25,216 nucleotides of DNA, taken from NCBI GenBank assembly GCA_017577565.1, contig PKRH01000040.1, positions 1 to 25,216 on the forward strand. Reading direction: 5' to 3'. Position numbers and translations under genes: made by a program. The notes beneath the pieces are model-generated. The model ran no database searches, was not told the origin of the DNA, and saw only the letters and a list, made by a program, of their open reading frames with translations. Source of the DNA: Thermoanaerobacterales bacterium. GTDB taxonomy: Bacteria; Actinomycetota; Acidimicrobiia; Acidimicrobiales; JACDCH01. Below are positions 1 to 7,861 of the stretch, piece by piece (position 1 is the first letter of the stretch; every line of letters begins with the position of its first letter).

Positions 1-2982
1 GCCCGGGCCCTCGGCGCCACCGGTCGGGACGCGCCGGCCGCCGAGAAGGTCCCGATCGCCGTCACCTTCGAGGACGGCCCCAACGCCGTCGGGCTCGAGC
101 AGCGCGCCTGCGTGCTCTGCGGCGACTGCGTCACCGGCTGCAACCACCGGGCCAAGAACACGCTGGTCGAGAACTACCTGCCCGACGCGGTGGCCCACGG
201 TGCCGAGCTGTACTGCGAGGCGGCCGTGCAGGTCGTCGAGCCGGTCGAGGGCGACGGCGACGGCCCCCGGTGGCGGGTGACCTTCGAGGCGGTGGGTGAC
301 GGGCGCACCCGCTTCGACGCCCCCACGTCGTTCGTCTTCGCGGACGTGGTCGTGCTGGCCGCCGGGGCGCTGGGCACGACGGAGATCCTGCTGCGGTCGC
401 GCGAGCGGGGCCTGGCCGTCTCCCCACGGCTGGGCGAGCGGTTCACCGGCAACGGTGACGTCCTCGCGTTCTCGTACGGGATCGACGTGCCCATCCCGCC
501 CCTGCGGGGCATCGGGGCCGGCGGCCGCCCCCGCACGCCGGAGGCCGCCGTCGGCCCCTGCATCACCGGGCGCATCGACCTCACCCACCCGCCGTCCGGC
601 GGCCGCAGCGGCATGCTCGTCGAGGAGGGCGTGATCCCCGGTGCCCTCCGGTGGCTCATGCCGGCGGCGTTCGCCGTGGCCGCCGACATCGACGACGGCG
701 GCGGGCCGGTGGCCTTCGCCCGCCGGCTCGCCCGGCGGCTCGTGGCCACCGGGGGTGCGGTGCTCGACCCCACCGGCGGGCCGGCCGACCGCACGCTGAC
801 CTACCTCGTCATGAGCGACGACGTGGGCGACGGCCGGCTGTGCCTCGACGACGACGCCATCCGGGTCGACTGGCCGGCGGTGGGCGACCTGCCGGTGTTC
901 GACCACAACGCGCTCGTCCTGCAGGCGGCGGCCCAGGCGGCCGGCGGCGAGTACGTCCCCAACCCGCTGTGGTCGCCGATGCTGCGCGAGTCGCTCGTCA
1001 CCGTGCACCCGCTCGGCGGCTGCGTCATGGCCGACAGCGGCGAGCACGGCGTCGTCGACGACCGGGGTCGGGTGTTCACCGGGGAGGGTGACGAGGTGCA
1101 CGACGGCCTGCTCGTCACCGACGGGGCCGTCATCCCCCGGCCGCTCGCCACCAACCCGCTGCTCACGATCTCGGCGCTCGCCGAGCGCTCGGCCGCCCTC
1201 CTGGCCGCCGAGCGGGGCTGGACCGTCTCGACCGACCCCACGCCGCCGCTGCCGCCCCACCCCCGGGAGGGACGGGTCGGCGTCCGCTTCACCGAGCGCA
1301 TGGCCGGCTGGGCGGCGGCGTCCGACGACGGCGACCCCCACGAGGGGGCCCGGCGGGGCGAGGCCCAGGGCAGCCGCATCGAGTTCGTGCTCACGGTCGA
1401 CGTCGACGACCTGCCGGCCATGCTCGAGGACCCGGCCACGCCGGCCCGGCTGAGCGGCACCGTCGTCGCCCCGGTGCTGTCGCCCCGGCGGCTGCGGGTC
1501 GTCGACGGCACCCTCCGGCTGGCGCAGGAGGACCCGAGCCGGGTCGACACCTGGCTGATGCGCTACTCGATGCAGCTGGTGGCCGACGACGGCCGCCGGT
1601 TCCGGTTCGAGGGGCACAAGGAGCTGCACGACCGCTTCGGCTTCGACATCTGGAGCGACACGACCACCCTCTACGTCACGATCAGCGACGAGGAGGGCCG
1701 GCCCGTCGCCGCCGGGTCCATGCGGATCTCGCCCGGCGACTTCGCCCGCCAGCTGTCCACCTTCCGGGTCAGCGGCGTGGACAGCCGGTGGGAGCAGACG
1801 GTCTGGGCCGCCCGGTTCGCCAAGCGGTTCTTCCGGTCGCTGGCCAACGTCTACGGCAGCCTCGACGACGTCGCCCGGTTCCCGGTGGCGCCGCCCCGGC
1901 CCATCCCGCTGACCGGCGCCGGCCGCCGCCCGCTGCGGCTGCCCGCGCCCGAGCCCCGCTGGTGCGGCGGCGACGGCCGCTGGCACGAGGGCGAGGAGGT
2001 CGGCGACGACGCCTGGCTGCGCCTCGTGCGCTACGAGGGCGGCCGCCGGGGGCCGGTGCTGCTGGCCGCCGGCTTCGGCATGTCGGCCACCTCGTTCCTC
2101 GTCGACACCGTCGAGACCAACCTGGCCGAGCACCTGGTCAAGGAGGGCTACGACGTCTGGCTGTTCGACTACCGGGCCTGCATCGACCTGCCGTCGGCCC
2201 GGACGCAGTTCACGCTCGACGAGATCGCGACCGTCGACTGGCCCACCGCCGTCGCCGAGGTGCGCCGGGTCACCGGGGCGGACAGCGTCCAGGCCGTCGG
2301 CCACTGCGTCGGGTCGGTGTCGCTGCTCATGGCCCTCGGCGCCGGGCTGGCGGACGTGCGCTCGGCCGTGTGCATGCAGTTCCCGCTGCACCCGGTCACC
2401 TCGTACCTCAACCAGTTCAAGGTGGCCGCCCGCGTCGACCGGCTCTTCGCCGCCCTCGGCCTGCACACGGTCGCGCCGCTGACCGGCGTCACGCTGCCGA
2501 ACGTGGCGCTCGACCTGCTGCTGCGGGCGGTGCCGATGCCGCGGGCCGAGCGCTGCGGCAAGGCGATCTGCCGGTGGATCAACGCCATCTACGGCTGCAC
2601 CCACACCCACGAGCAGCTGAACGACGCCACCCACGAGGAGCTCGACAACATGTTCGGCGTCGGCAACCTGTCGGCGCTGCGCCACATGGCGGCGATCATG
2701 CAGCACCGGCTGGCCGTCGACGCCGCGGGGGGCGACGTCTACACCCGCCACCCCGAGCGCTTCCGCCTGCCGATCCTGCTGGTGCAGGGCGAGCGCAACC
2801 ACATCTTCAAGCCGGCCGGCACGATGCGGACGCTCCGGTGGCTGCAGAGCGCCAACGAGCCCTCGCTGTACGAGCGGCGGGTCCTGCCCGGCTACGCCCA
2901 CCTCGACGCGCTGGTCGGGCGCAACGCCGCCGACGAGGTGTTCCCGGCGATCACCGAGCACCTCGACCGGTTCAACTGGTGA
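1..2982 (+). CDS. GMC oxidoreductase fused to alpha/beta hydrolase (5' partial)
   Basis: The frame is open from the first base, so the N-terminus, with the GxGxxG FAD-binding segment, lies outside the window; 993 residues are visible. Residues 37-47 carry a C-x2-C-x2-C-x3-C cluster followed by an AKNT motif. The GMC C-terminal signature is present: HPLGGC at 336-341, then a TNPLLTISALAERSA stretch near 380-395. A beta-rich linker domain (about 425-590) follows. From about 675 to the end is an alpha/beta hydrolase whose nucleophile elbow reads GHCVGS, with Cys769 where serine is usual, and a GYAHLD histidine at 967. GMC enzymes oxidise alcohols or sterols with FAD. Fusions of this kind occur in actinobacteria and proteobacteria and are often labelled cholesterol oxidase, but the substrate cannot be read here. 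The gene converges on the ATPase gene downstream. Confidence is high for the family and low for the substrate. Confidence 0.9.
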   Translation, partial: ARALGATGRDAPAAEKVPIAVTFEDGPNAVGLEQRACVLCGDCVTGCNHRAKNTLVENYLPDAVAHGAELYCEAAVQVVEPVEGDGDGPRWRVTFEAVGDGRTRFDAPTSFVFADVVVLAAGALGTTEILLRSRERGLAVSPRLGERFTGNGDVLAFSYGIDVPIPPLRGIGAGGRPRTPEAAVGPCITGRIDLTHPPSGGRSGMLVEEGVIPGALRWLMPAAFAVAADIDDGGGPVAFARRLARRLVATGGAVLDPTGGPADRTLTYLVMSDDVGDGRLCLDDDAIRVDWPAVGDLPVFDHNALVLQAAAQAAGGEYVPNPLWSPMLRESLVTVHPLGGCVMADSGEHGVVDDRGRVFTGEGDEVHDGLLVTDGAVIPRPLATNPLLTISALAERSAALLAAERGWTVSTDPTPPLPPHPREGRVGVRFTERMAGWAAASDDGDPHEGARRGEAQGSRIEFVLTVDVDDLPAMLEDPATPARLSGTVVAPVLSPRRLRVVDGTLRLAQEDPSRVDTWLMRYSMQLVADDGRRFRFEGHKELHDRFGFDIWSDTTTLYVTISDEEGRPVAAGSMRISPGDFARQLSTFRVSGVDSRWEQTVWAARFAKRFFRSLANVYGSLDDVARFPVAPPRPIPLTGAGRRPLRLPAPEPRWCGGDGRWHEGEEVGDDAWLRLVRYEGGRRGPVLLAAGFGMSATSFLVDTVETNLAEHLVKEGYDVWLFDYRACIDLPSARTQFTLDEIATVDWPTAVAEVRRVTGADSVQAVGHCVGSVSLLMALGAGLADVRSAVCMQFPLHPVTSYLNQFKVAARVDRLFAALGLHTVAPLTGVTLPNVALDLLLRAVPMPRAERCGKAICRWINAIYGCTHTHEQLNDATHEELDNMFGVGNLSALRHMAAIMQHRLAVDAAGGDVYTRHPERFRLPILLVQGERNHIFKPAGTMRTLRWLQSANEPSLYERRVLPGYAHLDALVGRNAADEVFPAITEHLDRFNW

Positions 2983-2985
2983 CCC

Positions 2986-2997
2986 GCCGGCGCCGGC
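2986..2997. terminator. Possible bidirectional terminator palindrome
   Basis: A perfect 12-base palindrome, GCCGGCGCCGGC, lies in the 18-base gap between two convergent genes. There is no T tract. Such palindromes arise easily by chance in this composition. Confidence 0.25.
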
Positions 2998-3000
2998 CGG

Positions 3001-6000
3001 TCAGCGTGCGAGCTCGGGGTGGGGCGCCGGCAGGATCGCCAGGCCGAGCGAGGCGGCCTCGCCGGCCGCCTCGGCCCACAGCCGGTCGGCCCGTCCGGCG
3101 TCGTCGGGCCCGCCCCGGGCCACGAGCGCGTTGGCCAGCCACGCCGCCGACAGCGCGGCCCAGGGCCGGGCACCGATCGTGCGGTGGCGCTCGAGCGCGG
3201 CCTCGAGGTGGCCGACGGCGTCGTCCAGCCGGCCGAGGGTGACCTCGACACAGCCCAGGTGGTGGTCGACCGCCCCCAGGTAGGCGGCGTAGCCGAGCAC
3301 GCAGTTGCGCCCGGAGTAGGGATCGAGCGCGTGGCGGGCGGCCTCGGCCCAGCGGCGGTCGCCGACCGTCGAGGACACGACCGCGGCGCCGACCGTGCCG
3401 TACGTCCACAGGTAGCCGGGGTCGGCCTCGGCCAGCTCGTCGAGCGGGCAGTCGGCGAGCAGCGCCCGGGCGGTCTCGACGTCGCCGGCGCCGAGCTCGA
3501 CCCAGGCCTGCAGCATGCGCCAGGTGAACGAGTCGGCCGAGCTGCGCCCGGCCTCGACGGTGGGCCGCAGGTCGGCGAGCGTGCCCCGCATCCACCGGGT
3601 CACGAAGGTCTGGACGAAGGGGATCGTGCCCACCTGGGGGTGCCCGGAGAGGTCGAGCTGCACCCGCAGCCGCTCGGACGCCGCCTCGGCCTCCTCGAAG
3701 CGGCCCTCCAGCGCGGCCCACATGATGCGCCACATGGCGGCCAGGCGGAGGTGGTCGGGGTGGCGCAGCGTCTCGGCCAGCTCGGTGAAGGTGGCGGCCA
3801 GGTCGCGGGCGGCGTCGTGGGCGGCGACGACGAACAGGGGGTGGATGCGGGCCCGGGCCCCCTGCAGGACGAGGTCGCGGTCGCCGGTCTGGCGGCCGAT
3901 GCGGATGATCTCCTCGCCGATGTCGAGGTGCTCGTCGACGTCGTCGGGGCCGTCCAGCGCCAGGACGCGCGAGCTGAGCACGGAGGCCAGCACGACCGGC
4001 GCGTCCAGGCGGCGCGCCATCGCCTCGGCCTCGTCCGCCAGGCGCTTGCGCTCGTGGTGCGGGGCCTCGGCGTGCAGGACGTGGGCGAGCCGGGCCAGCA
4101 CCAGCGCCCGGGCCCGGCTGTCCTCCTCCGGCAGCAGGGCCAGGGCCTCCTCCAGCAGCCGGCGGGCGGTGGGGTTGGGCGGCGGCGCCGCCGGCAGCCG
4201 GCCGCCGTAGCCCAGGGCGGCCCGGACGAACAGGTCGGTGCGGCCCAGCTCGCGGGCCAGGTCGGCCGCCTCCAGGTGGCGTCGGTCGCGGGCGACGAAC
4301 TCGCCCGCCCGGTCGTGGGCCTCGGCCAGCTCGAGCCGCAGCTCGCAGGCCCGCTCGCGAGCCCGGGCCGGACGGTCGTCGCCGGCGGTGAGGCGGTCGT
4401 GCAGCGCGACGACCCGGGACAGGAAGGCGACGGCCGTCTCGAAGGCTGTCTCCCGCCGGGCCTGGTCGGCCGCCGCCCGCCCCCAGCGGATGGCCCGGTC
4501 GACGAGGCCGGCGTCGGCGCCGTCGCCCGGGCCGGCGTCGGCGGCGGCGAGGTAGTGGTGGGCGACCTGGAGCGGCGGGGCCGACCGCTCGTCGCGGGAC
4601 AGCGCGTCGGCGACGGCGAGGTGCAGGGCCCGCGTGCGCTCGGGGTCGGCCTCCATGAGCAGGGCCCGCCGGACGACCGTGTGCGCGAAGGCGAGGTGCT
4701 GGCCGTCGCCGGCGTCGCGGACCACCCCCGCCCGCACCGCGTCGTCGAGGCGCTGGCGGAGCTCGACCGCCCGGACACCGAGCGCCGCGGCCAGCACGTC
4801 GAGCGAGAACTCCTCGCCGATGACCGAGGCGGCGGTCAGGGCCGCGGTGGTCTCGGGGCCGAGGGGGGCCAGGCGCCAGCGGACGACGTCGTGGACGCGC
4901 TCGGGCAGGTGGTCGCGCACCTCGGCGAGGACCCGGGCCGGCTCGCCGCCGAGGCCCCGCAGGACCTCGCGCACGAACAGCGGGTTGCCCGCGGTCTCGT
5001 CGGTGAGCCAGCGGGCCAGGTCGGCCTCCTCGGGGTCGCGCAGCGGCCGCCCGATGGTCCGCTCGATCAGCTCGGCCACCTCCTCGCTGCTCAGGCCGGG
5101 CACGTCGATGCGGTCGACGCTCGGGTTGTCCTCGAAGCAGCCCAGCGTGTGCAGCGGGCCCATGCCCTCGACCTCGCCGTCGCGCAGGGTGGCCACGAGC
5201 AGCACCCGCCCCTCCGGCGGCGAGTCGAGCAGGTGGCGCAGGAGCAGCAGCGACGACCGGTCGGCCCACTGCAGGTCGTCGAGGACGACCAGCACCGGCC
5301 GGCGGCCGGCGATGGCGCCGAGCCAGCCCCGCACCGCCTCGTAGAGGCGGAGGCGCTCGGCGTCGGGGTCGAGGGCGATCGGCGGCCGGACGCCGCCGAT
5401 GCGGGCGCCGAGGTCGGGCAGCAGGCGGGCGAGGTCGTCGGCCCGGTCGGCGAGGTCCGTCCGCAGCAGGCGGCGGGGGCAGGCGGCGGCGTAGGTGCCG
5501 AGCGCCTCCCGGATGGCCTGGTACGAGGCGTGGCCGTCCTCGTCCCAGCGGCCGTAGAGCACGGTGCCGCCGGTCGCGTGGACCCGGACCGCCAGCTCGG
5601 CCGCCAGCGTCGTCTTGCCGATGCCCGGGTCGCCGGACAGCACGACGAGCCGGTGGTCACCGCCGAGCGCGCCGGTCCACGCGCCCTCCAGCCGGGCCCG
5701 GGGCCCGGCCCGCCCGACGAGGACGTGGGCCACCGCCCGATGGGCCCAGCCCAGGCTCGAGGCGCCCGCGTCGTCGGCCCCCGCACCGACCGCCTGCAGC
5801 AGGTAGGCGCGCTCGTCGCGCCCGTCGGGCAGCCGCACGACCCCGATGTCGACCAGCTCCTCGCCGGGCGGCAGCGCGTGGGTGACCATGACCGCGGTCG
5901 AGGCGGCCATGACGATGCCGGCCTGGCGGGAGATCTGCGTGGCCAGCGCCTCGGCCCGGTCGCGCGCCGGCCCTCGGGCCCGCCCGTCGACCACCTCGAC

Positions 6001-6258
6001 CTCGCCGGTCACGAGCACCGCCCGGGGCGGCCGGCCCTCCCCGGGCGTGGCGGTGACCTGGCGGGCCACCTCGGCGGCGTCGCCGGCCAGGTGGAAGGCG
6101 GCGACGAGCGTGGCCGCCGCCAGCTCCGGCGTGGCCACGACCTCCGGCTTGGCGAGGACGCCGTCGACCTCCGCCATGGCCGCGCGCACGGGCTCGACGT
6201 GCGCCGGGTCCAGGTCGAGGCGGAGGACCGTGGCGATCTCGGGCACGCCCGGCGACAT
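3001..6258 (-). CDS. STAND/AAA ATPase with degenerate cyclase-like N-terminus and helical-repeat C-terminus
   Basis: 1085 residues. Residues about 8-155 follow the layout of a class III nucleotidyl cyclase domain (a VLVTGEVEV strand, then ARDRAEAL, ISRQAGIVMAAST and a closing LPDGRDERAYLL), but the metal-binding aspartates and the usual GD(G/S) core are missing, so it is probably non-catalytic. An NTPase domain follows: Walker A GDPGIGKTT near 208-216 and Walker B VLVVLDDLQWAD near 321-332. Then comes a winged-helix-like segment around 480-560 and a long alanine- and leucine-rich helical (TPR-like) region to the end. No LuxR-type helix-turn-helix is seen at the C-terminus, although many relatives have one. 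The ATG at 6258 was chosen because the frame closes shortly upstream, but no good ribosome site precedes it. It is the last gene after the oxidase and ThDP enzyme (28-base gap). The role is probably signalling or scaffolding; the ligand is unknown. Confidence 0.85.
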   Translation of the reverse strand: MSPGVPEIATVLRLDLDPAHVEPVRAAMAEVDGVLAKPEVVATPELAAATLVAAFHLAGDAAEVARQVTATPGEGRPPRAVLVTGEVEVVDGRARGPARDRAEALATQISRQAGIVMAASTAVMVTHALPPGEELVDIGVVRLPDGRDERAYLLQAVGAGADDAGASSLGWAHRAVAHVLVGRAGPRARLEGAWTGALGGDHRLVVLSGDPGIGKTTLAAELAVRVHATGGTVLYGRWDEDGHASYQAIREALGTYAAACPRRLLRTDLADRADDLARLLPDLGARIGGVRPPIALDPDAERLRLYEAVRGWLGAIAGRRPVLVVLDDLQWADRSSLLLLRHLLDSPPEGRVLLVATLRDGEVEGMGPLHTLGCFEDNPSVDRIDVPGLSSEEVAELIERTIGRPLRDPEEADLARWLTDETAGNPLFVREVLRGLGGEPARVLAEVRDHLPERVHDVVRWRLAPLGPETTAALTAASVIGEEFSLDVLAAALGVRAVELRQRLDDAVRAGVVRDAGDGQHLAFAHTVVRRALLMEADPERTRALHLAVADALSRDERSAPPLQVAHHYLAAADAGPGDGADAGLVDRAIRWGRAAADQARRETAFETAVAFLSRVVALHDRLTAGDDRPARARERACELRLELAEAHDRAGEFVARDRRHLEAADLARELGRTDLFVRAALGYGGRLPAAPPPNPTARRLLEEALALLPEEDSRARALVLARLAHVLHAEAPHHERKRLADEAEAMARRLDAPVVLASVLSSRVLALDGPDDVDEHLDIGEEIIRIGRQTGDRDLVLQGARARIHPLFVVAAHDAARDLAATFTELAETLRHPDHLRLAAMWRIMWAALEGRFEEAEAASERLRVQLDLSGHPQVGTIPFVQTFVTRWMRGTLADLRPTVEAGRSSADSFTWRMLQAWVELGAGDVETARALLADCPLDELAEADPGYLWTYGTVGAAVVSSTVGDRRWAEAARHALDPYSGRNCVLGYAAYLGAVDHHLGCVEVTLGRLDDAVGHLEAALERHRTIGARPWAALSAAWLANALVARGGPDDAGRADRLWAEAAGEAASLGLAILPAPHPELAR

Positions 6259-6286
6259 TAGGACCGCCCGCCCGGCGGGGCCACGC

Positions 6287-7861
6287 TCAGGCGACCGGCG
6301 GGACGATCGCCTCGATGAGCGCCGGGCCGGGGGAGGACAGCGCCCGCCCCAGCTGGTCGACCAGCTCGTCCGCCGTCGTCGCCCGGGTGGCCGGCACGCC
6401 CAGGCCCTGCGACAGCGACACGAAGTCGAGGTCGGGCCGGGACAGGTCGAGCAGGTCGCGGGCGTGCGGGCCGGGGGCCTCGGCGCCCACCCGGTCCAGC
6501 TCCATGTTCAGCACGGCGTAGGACCGGTTGTTGAAGATGATCGTCACCACGTCGAGGCCCTCGCGGGCCTGCGTCCACAGCGCCTGCAGCGTGTACATGG
6601 CGCTGCCGTCGGCCTGGAGGGCGATGACCTTGCGGTCGGGGCAGGCGACGGCGGCGCCGGTGGCGACGGGCAGGCCCTGGCCGATGGCGCCGCCGGTGAG
6701 GCAGAGCCAGTCGTGCCGGGGGGCGCCGGCGGTCATGGCCGGCGCGAACAGGCCCGAGGTGTTGCCCTCGTCGGAGACGATGGCGCCCTCGGGCATGAGG
6801 GCGCCGACGGCCTGGGCGACCGCGGCGGCGGTCAGCTCGCCGGTCGGTGGGTCGGGCCGCTCCGCCGGCTGCCGGGTGGCGCCGTCGGCCGGGGCGCCGA
6901 CCGCCTCGGCCAGCGCCTCGAGCGTCGCCGCGGCGTTGCCGCCGCCGCTGCTCAGCACGTGCACCTGGCACCCGTCCGGCACGAGGTCGCTGGGCTTGCC
7001 CGGGTAGGCGAAGAAGCTGACCGGCGACTTGGCGTCGACCAGCACCAGGTGGCGCAGCTCCGCCAGCTGGGCGCTGGCGAACTCGGCCAGGTAGGGGAGG
7101 CGCTCGATCGGCGGCAGGCCCGCGCCCCGCTCGAGGCGGGTGGGGAAGGTCTCGGCGACCAGCTTGGCCCCGGTGGCGTTGGCGACCCGGCTGGCGGCGA
7201 CGAGGCCGTCGGCCCGCAGGGCGTCGCCGCCGAGCAGCAGGCCGCAGGGCTCCTCGGAGCGCAGCGCGGCGGCCACGGCGGCGACGGCGTCCTCGTCGAC
7301 CGGCGTCGGCGGCCGGGGCGGGATGGGCTCGGCGGTCAGGCCGCCGGGCGACCAGCTGACGTCGGCGGGGAGGATGAGCGTGGCGACCTGGCCGGGGGGT
7401 CCGGTGGCGACGGCCACGGCCTCGGCGGCGTCGCGGCCGATCTCGCCGGGCTTGCGGGTCCAGCGGATCCAGCTCGACACGTTGCGGGCGACGGTCTCGA
7501 TGTCGCTCTCGAGCTGGGCGTCGTACTGCTTGTGGTAGGTGGCGTGGTCGCCGACGATGTTGACGACCGGCACCCGGCCCTTGCGGGCGTTGTGCAGGTT
7601 GGCCAGCCCGTTGCCCAGCCCGGGCCCCAGGTGGAGGAGGGTGGCGGCGGGCCGCCCCGCCATGCGGGCGAAGCCGTCGGCGGCGCCGGTCGCCACGTTC
7701 TCGTGCAGCGCCAGCACGCCCCGCATCTCGGTCACGTCGTCGAGCGCGGCGACGAAGTGCATCTCCGACGTGCCCGGGTTGGTGAAGCAGGTGTCCACGC
7801 CGCACGCGACCAGCGTGCGGATGAGCGCGTGGGCGCCGTTGGTCTCGGTCGGTTCGGTCAT
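6287..7861 (-). CDS. ThDP-dependent acetolactate synthase-like / 2-oxoacid decarboxylase-like enzyme
   Basis: 524 residues, the usual length for this family. The N-terminal Pyr domain has the activating glutamate in LALHENVATGAADG (Glu54). The central domain is about 190-320. The C-terminal PP domain carries the ThDP/Mg motif as QADGSAMYT (from 416) ending in FNN (443-445), so the classic GDG is ADG here. The active-site glutamate argues against glyoxylate carboligase, which lacks it. Similarity is to the IlvB-like/benzoylformate-decarboxylase-like branch; no regulatory small subunit lies nearby, so a role in branched-chain amino acid synthesis is unlikely. The start ATG at 7861 overlaps the stop of the upstream FAD oxidase as ATGA, which implies translational coupling and probably consecutive steps. 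The substrate is not determinable from sequence. Confidence 0.88.
   Translation of the reverse strand: MTEPTETNGAHALIRTLVACGVDTCFTNPGTSEMHFVAALDDVTEMRGVLALHENVATGAADGFARMAGRPAATLLHLGPGLGNGLANLHNARKGRVPVVNIVGDHATYHKQYDAQLESDIETVARNVSSWIRWTRKPGEIGRDAAEAVAVATGPPGQVATLILPADVSWSPGGLTAEPIPPRPPTPVDEDAVAAVAAALRSEEPCGLLLGGDALRADGLVAASRVANATGAKLVAETFPTRLERGAGLPPIERLPYLAEFASAQLAELRHLVLVDAKSPVSFFAYPGKPSDLVPDGCQVHVLSSGGGNAAATLEALAEAVGAPADGATRQPAERPDPPTGELTAAAVAQAVGALMPEGAIVSDEGNTSGLFAPAMTAGAPRHDWLCLTGGAIGQGLPVATGAAVACPDRKVIALQADGSAMYTLQALWTQAREGLDVVTIIFNNRSYAVLNMELDRVGAEAPGPHARDLLDLSRPDLDFVSLSQGLGVPATRATTADELVDQLGRALSSPGPALIEAIVPPVA

Noticed and set aside
112..114. GTG at 112 as the start of the GMC fusion
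   Set aside because: The frame is open to the window edge and residues before 112 complete the cysteine motif (Cys37), so this is an internal codon of a truncated gene.
3019..6261. A long forward open frame opposite the STAND ATPase
   Set aside because: It is Gly/Arg/Val-rich with no recognisable motif; the minus-strand frame carries clear Walker motifs.
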